The position numbers and the translations under genes are program-made. Positions 55,455 to 64,000 of a stretch of 64,000 nt of DNA are shown piece after piece. The stretch spans positions 62,001-126,000 of the forward strand of contig NZ_JAALDL010000009.1 of NCBI RefSeq assembly GCF_011045095.1, given 5' to 3'. The DNA comes from Grimontia sedimenti. GTDB taxonomy: Bacteria; Pseudomonadota; Gammaproteobacteria; Enterobacterales; Vibrionaceae. Below the pieces are notes generated by a model. The model saw nothing but the letters and a program-made list of their open reading frames with translations. It was not told the origin of the DNA and made no database searches. Every line of letters begins with the position of its first letter. Position 1 is the first letter of the stretch.

Positions 55455-57551
55455 ATGAACAATCCCTCCCAAACCAATGAAAGTGCTATGACACTGGAAC
55501 AAGCGTTTGAGCATGGCGTTTCGCTCTATCAGCATCAGAAAAAAAGCGAAGCCAGAGAGGTGTTCGAACACATTCTTTCTCATGCGCCTGATGCCCTGCC
55601 TGTCCTGCAGGTACTGGCGGTCATGGACAATGAAGAAGGCGCCTGGCAGAACGCTTTGAAAAAGCTCGACCATGCTCTAACTATTGACCCCGGCAATGCC
55701 TCTCTCCTTTTCGATAAGGCAACCTTGCTGACAGAAAACGGCATGAACAAAGAAGCCCTTGAAATCGTTGAAGCCTTGCTCGGTGTGGCACCTGATCATC
55801 AGGAACTATTGGCTATGCGGCAACAACTTACCGCGGCAATCGGCAATCTGGGCGAAAGTCGCCGCACGGCAAAACAAATACATCAGGCGTCAGCACAAAA
55901 AAATGCCGCCATGGATGCCGAAGTTCAGGAGACACTGGCGCTGGCTGACCAAATGGTGGCAAGCGGCAATCTGGATCAAGCTAAACAGCTCTTTAATGCC
56001 GTGATCAGTGTGGCGGGAGACAACCCAGCGGCATTGCTTGGTTTGGCAAAGCTTTATATGGGCGAGGAAAACTTTGGCCTTGCACGCCAAAACCTGCTTC
56101 GTGCGTTTGATATCGAGACGCCAGAAAAAGAAGTCGTGGTTCTGCTTAGCCACAGCGCCATCAAGATTGAAGACTACAAAGCAGCGCGTGACCATGCCCG
56201 CTTCGGCCTCAACACCTGGCCGGCAGAGCCACTCTTTTGCCGCTTGATTGTGCTGAGTTACGAAAAAGAAGAAAACTGGCTGGAAGCCTACCGACAGGCG
56301 AAAACTTTCATCAAGCCATACCCGACTGACGTGGATTTGCTGAACAGGCTGGCAACAGCAAGCTTCCAATTGCTGCGCACTCGCCATAATTTCACGCCAG
56401 CGGCAATTTTGGAATGTCAGCAACACATCCAACAGGCGGCAAGCGTGGCAAACGAAGAAAACAAGCTGCGTCTTTCCACTTATCTTGCGGAAGTACTCTG
56501 GTACAAAGGTGAAGCCAAAACCTCAAAAGCCCTGCTTGAAGATTACATTGCCCAATACCCTGACGACGTAGAAGCGGGTTTCAATATCAGTTTTGTTTAC
56601 CGTACCCTCGGCGAATGGGAAAACTACTACCGCGCCAATGAACTCGGCCTGACTTGCCATCGTCGCCTCCAATACAGTGGCAACATGCCTCAGTGGAACC
56701 TTGAACGCCCGAAAGATGACGTTGTTCTGGTGATGCCAGAGCAAGGCGTGGGGGATGAAATCCTTTATTTCCATAATCTTGCTTTGGTTTTGGAAAACAC
56801 CCAAAAAGTTTATGTTGCCTGTGACCCTCGCTTGGAATCTGTGCTCAACCGCGCGTATCCAGAGGCAATCATGGTGCCGATCAAACGTATTGAAGGCGAA
56901 AGCATTCATATTCCAGAGGAAGTGATGAACGACATTACCTCTTGGGTGGCGGGCGGCAGTCTGGCTGGCATCTGCTTTGAAAAACATGGCCGTCACGTTT
57001 ACCAGTCTGGTTACGTGAATTTGCCGGAAGACACCAAAACGCGCTGGCAATCGACATTAGCAGAGATTCGTTCAGTTAACGCAGACAAGAAACTGATTGG
57101 TATTTGTTGGCGAAGTGGCCTTGCCGCCGCAACCCGTAACATCCATTACCTGATTGCAGAAGAAGTCGCGCATTTGGTGAAGCAATTCCCGGATGCGGTA
57201 TTTATCAATCTTCAATACGGGGATTGCAGCAAAGAACTCAACAAGATTGAAAAGCTTTCCGGCGTACGCATTATGCAGCTTGAAGGTCTGGATCTGCGCG
57301 ATGACTTTGAAGGCACAGCTGCCGTCATCAAAGGGTTGGATGCTGTGATCACTGCGGGTACCGCGGTGCATCGTCTGACCACTGCCGTTGGCACACCTTG
57401 CCATGTATTCTTTGCCGGCACGGAAGAGTCTGATTTCAACCAGCCTGAACCTTTGTATTGCGACAGCGAGTTTGGTTACTTCTACCCACCTATGCTGGAA
57501 AACAAATATCCGCTGCTGGAATCCATTGTACGCCACATTCAAGCAAACTGA
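55455..57551 (+). CDS. TPR-glycosyltransferase, candidate flagellin glycosyltransferase (FlmG-like)
   Basis: 698 residues. The first 400 are TPR-like helical pairs (ALEQAFEHGVSLYQHQKKSEA-type, ALTIDPGNASLLFDKATLL, PAALLGLAKLYMGEENFGLA; each under 20 when cut at commas). The last 270 form a GT-B-like domain with EQGVGDEILYF (about 429), CWRSGLAAATRNIHYL (about 550) and GTAVHRLTTAVGTPCHVFFAG-type end (GTAVHRLTTAVGTP). TPR plus such a GT domain is the architecture of FlmG, which glycosylates flagellin in Caulobacter. It is divergent from the flagellins and has a sigma54 promoter. The acceptor and donor sugar are inferred, not shown; no sugar-nucleotide genes are in the window. Confidence 0.8.
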   Translation: MNNPSQTNESAMTLEQAFEHGVSLYQHQKKSEAREVFEHILSHAPDALPVLQVLAVMDNEEGAWQNALKKLDHALTIDPGNASLLFDKATLLTENGMNKEALEIVEALLGVAPDHQELLAMRQQLTAAIGNLGESRRTAKQIHQASAQKNAAMDAEVQETLALADQMVASGNLDQAKQLFNAVISVAGDNPAALLGLAKLYMGEENFGLARQNLLRAFDIETPEKEVVVLLSHSAIKIEDYKAARDHARFGLNTWPAEPLFCRLIVLSYEKEENWLEAYRQAKTFIKPYPTDVDLLNRLATASFQLLRTRHNFTPAAILECQQHIQQAASVANEENKLRLSTYLAEVLWYKGEAKTSKALLEDYIAQYPDDVEAGFNISFVYRTLGEWENYYRANELGLTCHRRLQYSGNMPQWNLERPKDDVVLVMPEQGVGDEILYFHNLALVLENTQKVYVACDPRLESVLNRAYPEAIMVPIKRIEGESIHIPEEVMNDITSWVAGGSLAGICFEKHGRHVYQSGYVNLPEDTKTRWQSTLAEIRSVNADKKLIGICWRSGLAAATRNIHYLIAEEVAHLVKQFPDAVFINLQYGDCSKELNKIEKLSGVRIMQLEGLDLRDDFEGTAAVIKGLDAVITAGTAVHRLTTAVGTPCHVFFAGTEESDFNQPEPLYCDSEFGYFYPPMLENKYPLLESIVRHIQAN

Positions 57552-57565
57552 TTCACAGCCAAAAC

Positions 57566-57598
57566 AAAAAGGCCGCATTATAGTGATGCGGCCTTTTT
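57566..57598. terminator. Bidirectional terminator between the TPR-glycosyltransferase and an AraC regulator
   Basis: Thirteen-bp perfect stem (AAAAAGGCCGCAT / ATGCGGCCTTTTT) with a 7-base loop serves the convergent genes. Confidence 0.9.
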
Positions 57599-57604
57599 GT
57601 GAAT

Positions 57605-58615
57605 TCACTGAACAAATTCTTTCGGCGTGCACCCTTCCCAGCGCCGGAAAGCTCGGTGAAAAGCTCTGGGCTCCGAAAATGCCAACCAATAGCTGATTTC
57701 CTTAATACTCAGCCTGCCCTGCTTTAAGTAAGCCACAGCCAAATCATGCCTAGTCGTATCCATAATATCCTGAAAGGTTTCCCCTTCGGCTTTGAGCTTT
57801 CTGTATAGCGATTGCGCGCTGACCCCGAGACTGTCTGCAATCTCTTCTGCACTCGCTTTTTGGTGATGAAGGCTGTCCACAATCCGCTTTTTCACTTCAT
57901 TGGTAAAGGAACCCGAAGCGGCAATCTCTTGCATCAATTGCCTAGCATGTTCCGATAAAACGCCATGAATATATTCATTACTGCCACTTAACGGCATGTT
58001 GAGGAATCTTGTGTCGAAGACCAGTTGATTAAATGCTTTGTTGCCCAACACTTCACACCCCAGTAATTGGCTGGCTGCGGTTTGTTCTGCCTCAGATAAA
58101 TGGCGGGTCAATTCGATATGCGCATTCTGGACCGCATCCGGCGGCAAATTCTGACCAGAGAAGGCCACGAAGCCGCCCAGCATCCTGTCGGTATGTTTCT
58201 CCAGTTCCCACGCCTCGTTTTCATTCAGTATCCGCAGGTAGGCAATATCCTCCTCTTCCACTAATACGATCCGCTGAGCTTGGTTGAGCAGCGGTGACAT
58301 TTCGCTGAGTTGCTGCAGAGAATGACGCAACGTCGGGCTATGTTTGACGGCCTGGCCTAATGCACTTGCACCTTTGAAATCCGGATCAATGCCAACCCTA
58401 AATCCAAGGAGCGGATCGTTTCTCTGAGCCAAAGCCAGTTTCCAGAACGCGTTATAGGTATTAAGCCCGCATCTCTCATCTGGCGAGCTTTTTAAGTCTT
58501 TCGGCAGTTTTAGCTGTGTTTTAATCGCTTCGGTATCCCATCCCAAATCTGACAGGATCCTGTCGAGCCCCAGCAAAAAGCCCATGACCAACGTTGGTGA
58601 AGTGTCCATTTCCAT
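57605..58615 (-). CDS. AraC-family transcriptional regulator (arabinose-binding-like N-terminus)
   Basis: 336 residues. The N-terminal 200 residues resemble the large ligand domain of OruR/ArgR-like AraC proteins (FWKLALAQRNDPLLGFRVG). The C-terminal double HTH includes ASAEEIADSLGVSAQSLYRKL and LSIKEISYWLAFSEPRAFHRAF-type helices (LAFSEPRAFHRAFRRWEG). It is divergent from the Tat-signal nitroreductase-like gene, which it probably controls. The effector is unknown. Confidence 0.88.
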   Translation of the reverse strand: MEMDTSPTLVMGFLLGLDRILSDLGWDTEAIKTQLKLPKDLKSSPDERCGLNTYNAFWKLALAQRNDPLLGFRVGIDPDFKGASALGQAVKHSPTLRHSLQQLSEMSPLLNQAQRIVLVEEEDIAYLRILNENEAWELEKHTDRMLGGFVAFSGQNLPPDAVQNAHIELTRHLSEAEQTAASQLLGCEVLGNKAFNQLVFDTRFLNMPLSGSNEYIHGVLSEHARQLMQEIAASGSFTNEVKKRIVDSLHHQKASAEEIADSLGVSAQSLYRKLKAEGETFQDIMDTTRHDLAVAYLKQGRLSIKEISYWLAFSEPRAFHRAFRRWEGCTPKEFVQ

Positions 58616-58718
58616 CCCTTGATGACCAGAGTCCCTATTTGATGTCTACGGTCTCTGTGACTGTCATGGCTCCGATACTAACATTTGAAAAAAATGCAAA
58701 GGGAACGAGGGAAGAAAA

Positions 58719-59921
58719 ATGCGTGAAGAAACAAATGGCCGCCGTAAGTTTTTAAAAGGATTGATGGGTGTCGGTGTTGTGGTCGCTGGCGGTACCGTCT
58801 ATCGTGCGGTTGATAACGGCGTATTCAGCGTCGGTAAAGGTGAGCCATTTACACCTTGGACCGACTGGCAATCGGCGTCAAAAAGCGGTGAACTCGCCAT
58901 CATTAACGCAGCCGTGCTTGCCGCGAACCCCCACAATACCCAGCCTTGGATTTTTGAATTGCGCGACAACGCGATTTGGCTCTACGCAGACACAGCGCGC
59001 CATTTGGGCACCATGGATGTTTATGGCCGTGAACTTTGCATAGGTTTGGGATGCGCCGTGGAGAATATGGTTCAAGCCGCTCCCGCATTCGGGTTTGAAG
59101 CGACAGTATTGCTTGGCGACACAGACCTGACCAAACAAACCTGGAGCGGCGTGCCTATGCATGTCGCGACGATAACCCTCACACCGACAGGAAAGCAGGA
59201 GCAAAGCGAGCTTTACCAAGCCATTGGTCACCGACATACCGATCGGGGAGAATACCAACGCGACACGCCGATCGATGCTTCTTCAGTGTCTGCATTAACG
59301 GCAATAGCCAACGAGAGCTTCCCTGATGTCAGCCTTTCCCTGCTGACGACGAAAGCAAAACGTGACGCCTTTACCCAACAAACGGTCAATGCCACCCGCT
59401 TTATTGCCGCCGATCACCAGATGTCATCTGACAGTTTCCGGTGGTTCAGACTGAGCCATAAAGAGATGCAAGCGCACCGCGATGGCGTTTACATTGATAC
59501 TGCAGGGTTGCCTCCTGCCATGAGAGCCATCAGTAAAATCATGCCGACCTTATCTGAAGAGTCATCGAATCAATATTGGATTGAAGGTACGCAACGCACC
59601 ATGGAATCTACACCAATGCATGGCTTGATCACGCTGAATAATCTCTACAGCTCAAAGCAGAACATTGAAGCTGGCAGATTGTGGCAACGCATTCATCTTT
59701 GGGCGACGACACAAGGTATTTCGATGCAGCCGGTTAACCAAACCTGTGAAGTGATAGACAGACAAAAGCAGCTAGAACAGCCACAGACTTTTGCCGACGA
59801 TCTGCGCGCGTTATCCGGCAAACCTCAATCTGCCACTTTTGCTTTCCGGGCTGGCTACCCAACCCTGACTGCGATCCCAAGCCCTCGTCGCGCCCTGAAA
59901 GACGTGGTCGCCAGCACATAA
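58719..59921 (+). CDS. Tat-exported nitroreductase-like (Acg-family) protein
   Basis: 400 residues. The N-terminus GRRKFLKGLMGVGVVVAGG is a twin-arginine signal. AVLAANPHNTQPWIFEL is the opening motif of the Acg/nitroreductase-like FMN family, and later blocks (GHRHTDRGEY, STPMHGLITL) agree. The protein is probably folded with a flavin in the cytoplasm and exported to the periplasm; its substrate is unknown. It is alone behind a short divergent promoter region shared with the AraC gene and is followed by a terminator. Confidence 0.82.
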   Translation: MREETNGRRKFLKGLMGVGVVVAGGTVYRAVDNGVFSVGKGEPFTPWTDWQSASKSGELAIINAAVLAANPHNTQPWIFELRDNAIWLYADTARHLGTMDVYGRELCIGLGCAVENMVQAAPAFGFEATVLLGDTDLTKQTWSGVPMHVATITLTPTGKQEQSELYQAIGHRHTDRGEYQRDTPIDASSVSALTAIANESFPDVSLSLLTTKAKRDAFTQQTVNATRFIAADHQMSSDSFRWFRLSHKEMQAHRDGVYIDTAGLPPAMRAISKIMPTLSEESSNQYWIEGTQRTMESTPMHGLITLNNLYSSKQNIEAGRLWQRIHLWATTQGISMQPVNQTCEVIDRQKQLEQPQTFADDLRALSGKPQSATFAFRAGYPTLTAIPSPRRALKDVVAST

Positions 59922-59952
59922 ATAAGGCCTGTTGAGCTTTGGTATCAAAAAG

Positions 59953-59979
59953 AAAAAGGTCAGCATGTGCTGACCTTTT
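59953..59979. terminator. Bidirectional terminator
   Basis: Perfect inverted repeat AAAAGGTCAGCA / TGCTGACCTTTT at 59954-59979 (effective loop ATGT), between convergent genes. Confidence 0.88.
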
Positions 59980-59995
59980 GATTGTGTGGTGACTT

Positions 59996-61216
59996 TTATG
60001 CTTCCGCGACCAACTGCGATGGGCATGATGGGCGTCGGGTCTCTCTTGCCGATAGCAGCAACAAACCAAAAGCCACAGCGCCTGCCAGCAACATCGCCAG
60101 AATCACAGTGTGATAGTTGTAGAGCTCGGCAACAAAACCAACCGTCACGCTGGATGCCAAACTTGCAATCATGATGGCGTTATTGAACAAGGTTGTCGCC
60201 ACACCCATCTGGTTTGGCATCTTGTTCTGAATCACCACCATCCCGAGGCTTGCACTGATACCCACCGCCAAGCCATTCAGCATTTGCAGCGCATACATTT
60301 GCCAAAGTTCACCCGCGTTAAACAGCAAGGCATAAAAGAAGCAAGCCGCTGCCGCACTGAGCACCATCAGGCGTTGAGGCGCAATTTTAGCCGCCCACAA
60401 GCCCGCCAGCACCATCACGGGAATTTCGACAAAGGCAGCCAAACCGAGTAACTGACCCGCCACTGATCCTGCCATATCCAGTTCCTTTGTCACATACAAA
60501 GGGATCGACATGACATACATGTTGTTGGCCAAAAACAACATGAACACCGCGCCCAGGTACAACGGTGCTCCCGGGATTTTGCGCCATGACAGGCGCACTT
60601 CTGCTTCTCCTTGGGTATCCGCTTCTTTGATTTTGGTTGACGGGAACATACGCCAAACAATCAATACCGAAATAACCATGGTGACAGCAGCAAACAGGAA
60701 TGCGCCGTTAAAACCGAAAGCATCGTACAGGACGAAAGCCAGTGGCGGGCCAATAACCCAAGACAAGGACATCATGGCGCGCATCAGCGATACAAACAGC
60801 GTGCTGTTATCGCCAAGATTCTTGTCCGCAAACTCGCGGCCAAGAGCAAAAGTCTGTGGTAAAGCGGCGGCCGAAAAGCTCGAGATGAAGATCATCACGG
60901 CCAACGCCAGATAGAAATCGCGGATCATCATGAACAGCGCCATCACAACGATAAACGCGCCTTGCGCCAGCAAAATGATTTGGCGGCGTTCCCAACCCAC
61001 ATCTGACAACTTCGCAATACGCTGCGAAACCATCACTCCGCTAAAAATTGAGATGGCGAGAAACACGCCCATTTGCAACGGCGTAGCGTCCAATCCATCG
61101 ACAACAAAAATCCCTAAAAGTGGATAGAAAAAGCCACCGCCGAGACCAGCAAACAAGCTGACCAGCAGGTAACAAAGCGCGGCTTTATTGGTCAAAAAAC
61201 TAACGTAGTTTTTCAT
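59996..61216 (-). CDS. MFS transporter, sugar efflux (SET) type
   Basis: 406 residues and twelve predicted transmembrane segments. The N-terminus and cytoplasmic loops (SQRIAKLSDVGWERRQIILLA, cut: QRIAKLSDVGWERRQ) resemble the SetA/SetB sugar efflux family, which exports glucosides or lactose analogues. It is divergent from an AraC regulator with a cupin domain, a frequent arrangement for sugar-responsive transporters. The real substrate is open. Confidence 0.82.
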   Translation of the reverse strand: MKNYVSFLTNKAALCYLLVSLFAGLGGGFFYPLLGIFVVDGLDATPLQMGVFLAISIFSGVMVSQRIAKLSDVGWERRQIILLAQGAFIVVMALFMMIRDFYLALAVMIFISSFSAAALPQTFALGREFADKNLGDNSTLFVSLMRAMMSLSWVIGPPLAFVLYDAFGFNGAFLFAAVTMVISVLIVWRMFPSTKIKEADTQGEAEVRLSWRKIPGAPLYLGAVFMLFLANNMYVMSIPLYVTKELDMAGSVAGQLLGLAAFVEIPVMVLAGLWAAKIAPQRLMVLSAAAACFFYALLFNAGELWQMYALQMLNGLAVGISASLGMVVIQNKMPNQMGVATTLFNNAIMIASLASSVTVGFVAELYNYHTVILAMLLAGAVAFGLLLLSARETRRPSCPSQLVAEA

Positions 61217-61406
61217 GTTTTTCTCTCACAAAAAAAATTGTGTGGACTTTGTTTAGGTTTATTTGTGATGCAGTTTAGGGACAAATATGCATCTCGTGTG
61301 ATAGCTATCGAGCAACCGCTGATACTATTCATTCAATTTCTTCCAACCCACTGACAATCCGGGTAAAACTACAACTGCACCAACCTTTATCAAGCGAGAG
61401 AACTTC
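61217..61406. other. Divergent promoter region of the MFS and AraC genes
   Basis: 190 bases hold both promoters. I see an imperfect repeat CACAAAAAAAATTGTG near the MFS start but no clear AraC-type direct-repeat site. Confidence 0.4.
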
Positions 61407-62294
61407 ATGCGGCCAACCATTGAACGTGTTCATAAAGCCGTCAGCCCAAGCTGGCACTTTGCGGATTACCATTGCATCGAGCCTAAGATTGGCGTGCAGT
61501 GCGGCTGGCATTACCACGATGAAATCGAGCTGGTGCTGTACTACGACCCTCATCATGTGGCACCCGGTAAAATCATCATTGATGATTACGTCGGCGAAGC
61601 GGCACATGGTTATGCCTATCTCACTGGTCCCGGTTTACCGCATATGCTGACCCGAGTGGCTTCGACGGCCACGCCGGAACGTCCCAGCAGCTCACATGTG
61701 CTCTGGCTTGATCAGTCTTGGATTCAATCCCTGGTGGTCACGGTGCCGGCATTGTCTGCCGTCAGTGACATGTTGGTACGCGCAAACAAAGGGCTGATGT
61801 TATCCAAAGCGACGTTCGATGCTTTGTACCCTTTGATGAATGGCGCGTCGCAGCTGAAACCTGCCGCACAGTTTGTGCGGGTGGTGGAAATCCTTATGCT
61901 GCTGTGTGAAGACAAATCAGCGCAAACACTGACTTCTCGCCCTTTCTGCTTTTACGTGGCGAAAGATACGCCAATTCTCGACAAGCTGGAAAAAGCGCAG
62001 CAGTTTATCGCCGACAATTACAATGCGCAAATATCTGTTCAAGATATATGCAGCCACCTCCACATGAGCGAAAGCTCTGTGTACCGGATGTTTGAAAAGC
62101 ATTTTGATGACAGCTTCTCAGATCACCTTAAAAATTATCGACTTGGTAAAGCCTGCGAGATACTGGTGCGCTCTAACATCCCAGTGTCAGTTGTGGCGGA
62201 GCGGGTGGGATTTTCTAACCTGTCGAACTTCAACCGGCAATTCAAAACAGCAAAAGGGATGACCCCGACCGAATTCAGGAAATTGTTTGGATAA
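61407..62294 (+). CDS. AraC-family regulator with N-terminal cupin domain
   Basis: 295 residues. A cupin-like N-terminal domain has the metal or ligand motif GWHYHDEIELVLYY. The C-terminal AraC domain has two HTHs (ISVQDICSHLHMSESSVYRMF, cut: VQDICSHLHMSESSVYRMF; PVSVVAERVGFSNLSNFNRQF, cut: VAERVGFSNLSNFNRQF) and the closing GMTPTEFRK. It probably controls the divergent sugar-efflux gene. Confidence 0.9.
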   Translation: MRPTIERVHKAVSPSWHFADYHCIEPKIGVQCGWHYHDEIELVLYYDPHHVAPGKIIIDDYVGEAAHGYAYLTGPGLPHMLTRVASTATPERPSSSHVLWLDQSWIQSLVVTVPALSAVSDMLVRANKGLMLSKATFDALYPLMNGASQLKPAAQFVRVVEILMLLCEDKSAQTLTSRPFCFYVAKDTPILDKLEKAQQFIADNYNAQISVQDICSHLHMSESSVYRMFEKHFDDSFSDHLKNYRLGKACEILVRSNIPVSVVAERVGFSNLSNFNRQFKTAKGMTPTEFRKLFG

Positions 62295-62387
62295 GAGTTG
62301 AGAAAGTATTCAGGCACTGCCACCGAGGCGAAATATTCTCGATTCACAGCACCTGTCAGCCATTTCAATGGGATTAGTGTACTCGCG

Positions 62388-63584
62388 TTAAATGTAGTTG
62401 AAGAGCGAGAGATCTTTGGTCTTGGCAAACGCCTGCTGAGAAGCCTGCAATGCCAACATGTTTTCATTCATGTCGATCACCGCTGTCGAGTAATCCAAAT
62501 CTTCCATGGTGCCAAGCGAACGGTTAAGTACCAACTTGAAGTCTTTGTGCATGCCTTCCTGTCTGTCCAGCGTCGTCAGACGGGTACCGACTTCAGAGCG
62601 CGCTTTGTTGAGATGCTTGAACGCAGCAGAAAACTGTTCGGTGACCTGATGCAACTCGGCCGTCGCTGACGCATTGAAGATACTTTCGTGTGATAGCTCG
62701 ATGCCTTTCTTGAACGCATCAAACACGTTAAACGTATCCTGACGCTCCAGCACAATCTTGTCACCATCCAGCATTTCGCCTTCAAAACTCAGGCTGAGTG
62801 TTCCCCACTGCACGCCGTTTTGCGGATCGTAGACACCGGCACTGACCACGCTGCCATTTTGGGTCAGCTCATAAGTGGTTTGGCCGCCACTATCCACGCT
62901 AAAGCTCACCGCATAGTCAGAGTTATCAGCATTGTTAGTGTTCTTCGCTTGCGCTAACAACAGCAAGGAACCGCTGTTCAGATCGTATTCTGGTTGATAG
63001 TCACCGAACGGGTTTTTGATTTCCATAAACACCTGATCGCCAGGATCGCTGGTTTGCACTTCAACAGCCGGAGCGACTTGCGCGGTGCGGTGATAACTGT
63101 CGCCGGCATAACGCACATTCAGCGCACTGTCGCGATAGAAAGGTTGCTTACTGGACTGGGTACCAGAGAACAGGAAGTTGCCTGATTCATCTTTCGCGTT
63201 GACCAGATTCATGAAGTTGTCGAACAGACCTTTAAGATCCTGGCGGTGAGCCGTGCGGTCATCATCAGACAAGGAACCGTTGATCATTTCCATCGTCTTA
63301 CGTTTCGCGCTATCGACCAACTTTTCGGCATCATCCACCGCGATTTCCGCACGGGTTTGGCGGTTGCGGGCAAGGGTGATCGAATCGATGTATTGATCGA
63401 GCTGTTTATCCTGCTGGCGGAAGTTCTGGATATAAATCGAGGAAACTGGATCGTCCCCCGCTGTCAGCACACGCTTACCCGTGGCAAGCTGGTCTTGGTT
63501 ATCCTGCAACTTCACCTGCTGACGCATCAGGTCATTCGAGACTGACTGGTAGTTGTGAAAACTGGCAATACGGCTAATCATCAC
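62388..63584 (-). CDS. flgL: FlgL, hook-filament junction protein (HAP3)
   Basis: 398 residues with the FlgL N-terminus RIASFHNYQSVSNDLMRQQ and C-terminal DYSTAVIDMNENMLALQASQ. It joins hook and filament. It lies 8 bases after flgK, so both are co-transcribed. No clear terminator is visible before the convergent AraC gene. Confidence 0.95.
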   Translation of the reverse strand: MMISRIASFHNYQSVSNDLMRQQVKLQDNQDQLATGKRVLTAGDDPVSSIYIQNFRQQDKQLDQYIDSITLARNRQTRAEIAVDDAEKLVDSAKRKTMEMINGSLSDDDRTAHRQDLKGLFDNFMNLVNAKDESGNFLFSGTQSSKQPFYRDSALNVRYAGDSYHRTAQVAPAVEVQTSDPGDQVFMEIKNPFGDYQPEYDLNSGSLLLLAQAKNTNNADNSDYAVSFSVDSGGQTTYELTQNGSVVSAGVYDPQNGVQWGTLSLSFEGEMLDGDKIVLERQDTFNVFDAFKKGIELSHESIFNASATAELHQVTEQFSAAFKHLNKARSEVGTRLTTLDRQEGMHKDFKLVLNRSLGTMEDLDYSTAVIDMNENMLALQASQQAFAKTKDLSLFNYI

Positions 63585-63592
63585 TCAGATCC

Positions 63593-64000
63593 TTATCGGG
63601 TTGCATTCAGCAGGGTTTCAAAGGTTTCATTCGCGGCGGTCATGATTCGGGAAGACGCCATGTAGGCTTGCTGGAATTTCATCATGTTTGCTGCTTCTTC
63701 ATCGAGGTTAACCCCAGAGATCTCTGCCACACGCCCTGCCGCTGCATCATGTTCAACGCGGCTGACATCTTCAAGACGGGCAAAGGAGGCTTTCTGTACA
63801 CCTAAATCCGTGTTCAGGCCTTCATAAACGTCAATCAGACTGGAACGGCCACCATCCATCAGCTTCTGGGTTTGCAGCTGCTGCATCCGGATAAGGTTAC
63901 CGTTCTCACCGTCGGCAGGAAGCAAACTCACTGCAAAAATATCTTCTGCTGCCGCGCCCGGTGTCAGCTCAAACGTGGTGCCATTGACAGTCACCGGAGA
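63593..64000 (-). CDS. flgK: FlgK, hook-filament junction protein (HAP1), C-terminal part
   Basis: About 136 C-terminal codons; the gene runs off the right edge, and the apparent GTG start at 63994 is internal. The end EISGVNLDEEAANMMKFQQ and AYMASSRIMTAANETF is the characteristic FlgK C-terminal signature. Direction and spacing indicate a flgK-flgL operon. Confidence 0.95.
   Translation of the reverse strand, partial: SPVTVNGTTFELTPGAAAEDIFAVSLLPADGENGNLIRMQQLQTQKLMDGGRSSLIDVYEGLNTDLGVQKASFARLEDVSRVEHDAAAGRVAEISGVNLDEEAANMMKFQQAYMASSRIMTAANETFETLLNATR

Noticed and set aside
57605-62294. Accessory block considered as a mobile island
   Set aside because: No integrase, transposase, tRNA or flanking direct repeat was seen.

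Overview
This window looks like a chromosome-borne stretch of a Vibrionaceae genome. The order M16 peptidase - fadJ/fadI - ECF sigma/DUF3379 - two fadL - mlaA - ccm operon - chemotaxis (parC/parP) - flhF/flhG - polar flagellum with flrABC is the one expected for Vibrio and its relatives. The near-balanced base composition would suit Grimontia or Enterovibrio; the genus is an inference.

Layout. (1) 1-10.5 kb: fatty-acid uptake and degradation. It holds the end of an insulinase-type peptidase, the anaerobic beta-oxidation pair fadI-fadJ with a FadR-type operator, a pure 7-bp tandem repeat and a possible sRNA upstream, an ECF sigma/DUF3379 pair, two FadL outer-membrane channels and the lipid-trafficking lipoprotein MlaA. 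(2) 10.5-17.5 kb: the leftward cytochrome c maturation operon ccmABCDEFGHI. (3) 17.7-18.8 kb: a rightward two-gene cassette coding for a FliK-like protein and a stand-alone FlhB C-terminal domain. (4) 18.8-29.4 kb: leftward flhF-flhG-fliA-cheY-cheZ-cheA-cheB-parC-parP-cheW-DUF2802, the polar chemotaxis array and flagellar number/placement genes. (5) 29.5-45.3 kb: flhA, then fliEFGHIJKLMN, fliOPQR and flhB. (6) 45.4-55 kb: flrC, flrB, flrA, fliS, fliT-like, fliD, flaG and two flagellins. (7) 55.4-57.6 kb: a TPR-glycosyltransferase with its own sigma54 promoter. (8) 57.6-62.3 kb: accessory genes (two AraC regulators, a Tat-exported nitroreductase-like protein and a sugar-efflux MFS). (9) 62.4-64 kb: flgL and the end of flgK.

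How it works together. The flagellar hierarchy can be read from promoter motifs. FlrA and sigma54 probably drive flrBC (47936-47951) and the flhA operon (31620-31635). FlrC and sigma54 probably drive fliE onward (45369-45384) and perhaps the distal flagellin. FliA (sigma28) drives the proximal flagellin (53527-53553). The TPR-glycosyltransferase also carries a near-consensus sigma54 promoter and sits next to the flagellins, so a FlmG-like role in flagellin glycosylation is the most interesting hypothesis here.

Sequence quality. Four genes (fadJ, ccmD, parP, fliM) are each broken by one missing base in a short homopolymer, and adding the base back restores a full-length family member. This pattern suggests systematic single-base deletion errors in the assembly rather than four true pseudogenes.
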